Position numbers and translations under genes: made by a program. Source: Halorubrum sp. JWXQ-INN 858 (GTDB lineage: Archaea; Halobacteriota; Halobacteria; Halobacteriales; Haloferacaceae). Taken from it: 64,000 nt of DNA. The notes under the pieces are model-generated. The model was given only the letters and a program-made list of their open reading frames with translations. It was not told the DNA's origin and did not search any database. Below are positions 61,145 to 64,000 of the stretch, piece by piece. The stretch spans positions 184,184 through 248,183 of the forward strand of contig NZ_WUAX01000006.1 of assembly GCF_009806985.1 (NCBI RefSeq), given 5' to 3'. Every line of letters starts with the position of its first letter. Position 1 is the stretch's first letter.

Positions 61145-61972
61145 CTACAGCTCGGCCTCGGCGAGCCCCTCGCGCGCGGCGTCCAAGGCCTCCGGGTCAC
61201 CGGTCCGAACGTACTCCCCGACCGCGTCGGCGGCGTCGACGAGCGCGTCGGCGACCGCGGGGTCGACGTCCCCCTGTAGGGCTTCGACGCGGTTGGTCCG
61301 GTCGCGGAGCCGCTCGAGGAGCTCCCTGGCCGGGTCGATCCGGGAATGCGGGTCGTCCCCTTCGACCGTCACGGACCGGTCGTCGCGGTCGTCGCGGTTG
61401 CCGCGGTCGTCGCGGTCGTCGTGGTCGCCGCGGTCCTCGTCGGACGACAGCTCCTCGAGGAACGTGAGGAGGTCCTCCCGGTACGCCGACACCGACTGCG
61501 CCGCGGCCAGCCCGCGCGCGCCGTACAGCGCCGTCGGAACGTCGCCGGGCGCGGGGCGGTCACCGGCCTCGGCCCCGGCGAGCAGCGCGAGGAGGTACTC
61601 CCGGTCGGGGTCGGTCGGGTCGCGCAGCCGATCGTAGGCGTCGACCGCCTCCAACAGCTCCCGCGCCGCGAGGTACGTCGCGTCCAGCGGGCGGAGTTCG
61701 CCGCCCCGAACGAACCCCCGCTTGCGGACGTACGCTCGGAGGTCGCGTTTCAGTTCGTCGACGCCGCCCGACGGGAGCGTCCCGCGCGCCTCCCCGAACC
61801 GCGTGCGGTGGGCCGTGAGGTCGAGGTCGACGGGGGCGTCCGTGTGCGTCGTCCGGCCGCCGACCCCGACGCTCCGGAGGCTGTCACAGTCGGGGCAGGC
61901 GACGCTGCCCGTCCCGTAGTAGGACCACCGGGCCCCACAGTCCCGACACTCGCGTTCGCCGCGGACCTTCAT
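61145..61972 (-). CDS. TFIIB-type zinc-ribbon protein (DUF7117-like)
   Basis: A 275-residue protein. The N-terminal ribbon is RECRDCGARWSYYGTGSVAC with CPDCDSL. A helical acidic region follows (LKRDLRAYVRKRGFVRGGEL, PLDATYLAARELLEAV), then an Asp/Arg-rich linker (DDRDDRGNRDDRDDRS) and more helices. It lacks the cyclin folds of TFB, so it is not a TFIIB, only a protein with a TFIIB-like ribbon. Confidence 0.7.
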   Translation of the reverse strand: MKVRGERECRDCGARWSYYGTGSVACPDCDSLRSVGVGGRTTHTDAPVDLDLTAHRTRFGEARGTLPSGGVDELKRDLRAYVRKRGFVRGGELRPLDATYLAARELLEAVDAYDRLRDPTDPDREYLLALLAGAEAGDRPAPGDVPTALYGARGLAAAQSVSAYREDLLTFLEELSSDEDRGDHDDRDDRGNRDDRDDRSVTVEGDDPHSRIDPARELLERLRDRTNRVEALQGDVDPAVADALVDAADAVGEYVRTGDPEALDAAREGLAEAEL

Positions 61973-62031
61973 ACCACGGGGTTGTCCCCGTCCGCGCTAA
62001 AGGGCTGTGGGTCCACGCGAAGGAGTCGACC

Positions 62032-62102
62032 GATCCGGTCGCCGGCCCCGATCCGGTCGCCGGCCCCGATCCGGTCGCTGGCCCGATCCGGTCGCCGACC
62101 CC
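62032..62102. repeat. Tandem array, 18-base unit, 4 copies
   Basis: gatccggtcgc starts at 62032, 62050, 62068 and 62085 (18, 18 and 17 bases apart). It lies between the divergent genes at 61972 and 62177 and could overlap their promoters. Confidence 0.85.
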
Positions 62103-62176
62103 GCCGATCCCCAGCCGGGCTCGACCCCGATCCCCGGGCGCGGACTTTTATATCCGATCCCGAAGAACGCCCGCAC

Positions 62177-63262
62177 ATGACGTGGCACGCCGTCGACGCC
62201 GTCGACGACGCGGTCGGCGCGACTCGCCGGTTCCTCTTCCCGTTCAGCGTCGTCCGCTGGACGAAACTCGTCCTGCTCGTCCTCCTGATGGGCGGGGCGG
62301 GGGCGAACGTCTCGGTTCCGCCGCTCCCGGTCGGGGAACGCGCCGCCGAACGCCTCGATGCCGACGGGCTCGCGGGCGTCGCGACGGACCCGTTCGCGGG
62401 CGTCTCACCGAGTATCGTCGCCGGCATCGTCGCCGCGACCGTCGCCCTCGCGATCGTGTTCTCGGTGGCGTCGCTGTCGCTCCGGCTCGTCTTCTACGAC
62501 GCGCTCCGGACGAACGAGGTCCGACTGCGTGGACCGTTCGTCCGCCGGCTCCGACAGGCGGCCGGTCTCTTCGCCTTCTCGCTCGGCCTCGGGCTCCTGC
62601 TCGGCGGGCCGTTCGCGCTCGCGGCGGCGGCGAGCGAGCGGTCGCTCGTCGGGGTCGAGACGCTGCCGCCCGCGGCGATCGCGGCCCTCGCGCTCTGCGG
62701 GGCCGTCCTCGTCGTCGCCGTGCTGGCGGCGCTCCGGGCGACCTACGAGTTCGTCGTCCCGGTGATGGTGCGCCGCGACGACGGCGTCATCGCCGCGTGG
62801 CGGCGCTTCTGGCCGACGCTACGGGCGTCGTGGACCGGTTTCCTCGTCTACCTCGTCGTCCACTTCTTCCTCGCGCTCGGCGTCGCGATCGCGGAGACGG
62901 TCGTCCTCCTCGTGGTCGGCGGCACCGTGCTCGTGCTCGCGGCCGTCGCGCTCGTCGTCGCCGCCGGTCTGCTCGGCGGGCTCGCGGCGCTCACGGGGAC
63001 CGCTGCGGGGATCGCCGCGACGGTCGCCGTGGCGCTCGTCGCGGTCACGACGCTCCTCGTCGTCCTGTTGCCCGTCCGGCTGTTGACCCGCACGTACCTC
63101 GTCGCCTACGAGGTCGCCACGCTCGGCGGGATCGACCCCGACCTCGCCCTGCTGGCTCCCGCGATCGACCCGACGACGGAGGCGGTGGCGGACGGATCGA
63201 CGACGGACGAATCGACGACGGACGGATCGACGACGGACGGATCGACGACGGACGGGCCGTGA
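62177..63262 (+). CDS. Polytopic membrane protein (DUF7544-like)
   Basis: A 361-residue membrane protein with about seven helices (for example TKLVLLVLLMGGAGANVSV, IVAGIVAATVALAIVFSVAS, LVYLVVHFFLALGVAIAETV). MTWHAVDAVDDAVGATRRFL and RLVFYDALRTNEVRLRGPFV are typical of this haloarchaeal family. The last 20 residues are a repeat of STTDG coded by four copies of a 15-base unit around gatcgacgacg, so this tail is of recent tandem-duplication origin. ATG 62177 follows an AT-rich tttttatat box at about 62146 to 62153. Confidence 0.75.
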   Translation: MTWHAVDAVDDAVGATRRFLFPFSVVRWTKLVLLVLLMGGAGANVSVPPLPVGERAAERLDADGLAGVATDPFAGVSPSIVAGIVAATVALAIVFSVASLSLRLVFYDALRTNEVRLRGPFVRRLRQAAGLFAFSLGLGLLLGGPFALAAAASERSLVGVETLPPAAIAALALCGAVLVVAVLAALRATYEFVVPVMVRRDDGVIAAWRRFWPTLRASWTGFLVYLVVHFFLALGVAIAETVVLLVVGGTVLVLAAVALVVAAGLLGGLAALTGTAAGIAATVAVALVAVTTLLVVLLPVRLLTRTYLVAYEVATLGGIDPDLALLAPAIDPTTEAVADGSTTDESTTDGSTTDGSTTDGP

Positions 63263-63436
63263 CGGCGAGTCGACCCCTCACGACGGATCGTGGACCGACG
63301 CCGGCGGAGCGGACGACGGAGATGACAACGAAGCGGCGTGAAACCGGAAGAATCGGCGGCGGTGTTCGACGATCGTCGTCGGTAACGATCGACGGGTTCG
63401 GATAGCTTTTTACCCTCTTCGTGAAACGCGTAACAC

Positions 63437-64000
63437 ATGGGACTAGACGACGACGCGAGGGAGTATCACCGGCGGGACCCGCCGGGGAAGATCGAGATCT
63501 CGACGACGAAGCCGACGAACACGCAGCGTGACCTCTCGCTCGCCTACTCGCCGGGCGTCGCGGCCCCGTGTCTCGACATCGCCGAGGACCCGGAGGCGGC
63601 GTTCGAGTACACGGCGAAGGGGAACCTCGTCGCCGTCGTCTCGAACGGGTCGGCCGTGCTCGGGCTCGGCGACATCGGTGCGCAGGCGTCGAAACCCGTC
63701 ATGGAGGGGAAGGGCGTGCTGTTCAAGCGCTTCGCCGACATCGACGTGTTCGACATCGAGCTCGACATCGACGAGGTCGAGCCGTTCTGTACGGCCGTCT
63801 CCGCGATGGAGCCGACGTTCGGCGGGATCAACCTCGAGGACATCAAGGCCCCCGAGTGTTTCGAGATCGAGGAGCGCCTCCGCGAGGAGATGGACATCCC
63901 CGTCTTCCACGACGACCAGCACGGCACCGCGATCATCTCCGGTGCGGCGCTTCTCAACGCGGCCGACGTCGTCGACAAGGAGCTCGCCGACCTCGAGATC
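63437..64000 (+). CDS. maeB: NADP-dependent malic enzyme, N-terminal part
   Basis: The first 188 codons are visible and the gene runs off the right edge. [20 protein letters not shown] starts the protein; [17 protein letters not shown] has the catalytic Tyr region, [20 protein letters not shown] is the malate/NAD(P) site and [12 protein letters not shown] holds the metal-binding acids. Haloarchaeal enzymes often have a C-terminal phosphotransacetylase domain, which cannot be checked here. A TATA-like gctttttacc (63404 to 63413) lies about 27 bases before ATG 63437, giving a leaderless start. Confidence 0.92.
   Translation, partial: MGLDDDAREYHRRDPPGKIEISTTKPTNTQRDLSLAYSPGVAAPCLDIAEDPEAAFEYTAKGNLVAVVSNGSAVLGLGDIGAQASKPVMEGKGVLFKRFADIDVFDIELDIDEVEPFCTAVSAMEPTFGGINLEDIKAPECFEIEERLREEMDIPVFHDDQHGTAIISGAALLNAADVVDKELADLEI

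Noticed and set aside
61346..62176. Upstream extension of the membrane protein frame at 62177
   Set aside because: It would be antisense to the zinc-ribbon gene at 61145 and is Arg/Val-rich; ATG 62177 is preceded by an AT-rich promoter-like box.

Overview
The window looks like a chromosome segment of a haloarchaeon, probably a Halorubrum-type member of the Haloferacales. The background is very GC-rich, the encoded proteins are strongly acidic, many genes have a TATA box about 27 bases before a leaderless start codon, and the gene set includes archaeosine synthesis, GatD, transcription factor S, salactin and Tat-type signal peptides. I see no rRNA, tRNA or CRISPR array.

Layout. From 1 to 8736 there is a partial GH15-like gene, three surface proteins of which two are DUF1102-type, a DUF7344-type regulator, gatD, an acetyltransferase and mutY. 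From 8843 to 24702 there is a 15.9 kb integrated element, clearly more AT-rich than the chromosome. From 24652 to 48811 the chromosome resumes with tfs, a KaiC-like ATPase, mptG, tgtA and arcS, salactin, a long paralogue of the ether-lipid enzyme GGGPS, a short enzyme cluster (cupin, fumarylacetoacetase-fold, SDR) and a phosphonate-type ABC transporter operon with two HAD phosphatases. From about 48890 to 51795 there is a second AT-rich island holding a nuclease-fold protein, membrane proteins and IS-like end sequences. From 52143 to 64000 there are a CoA transferase, thiL, an aldehyde ferredoxin oxidoreductase, a histidine kinase, stress proteins and the start of malic enzyme.

The main find is the first element. 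It is integrated inside the 3' end of the protein-coding gene tfs. The original last codons survive as a 51-base relic next to mutY, and the element supplies AT-rich replacement codons that rebuild an intact TFS C-terminus at the other end. It has its own tyrosine integrase and RHH-like partner gene, a serine recombinase, and a compact BREX-like operon: a DUF499/BrxC-like ATPase, a 307-residue PglZ-like protein and a DUF1156 DNA methyltransferase with a compositionally foreign middle. Two unknown genes and a divergent HTH regulator lie upstream, and a small unknown gene lies downstream. The rest of the element encodes Tat-exported and membrane proteins, including a lipoprotein with a transglutaminase-like domain.

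A second general property is that at least seven chromosomal intergenic regions carry short tandem arrays (periods 18 to 32 bases), each with a different unit sequence.
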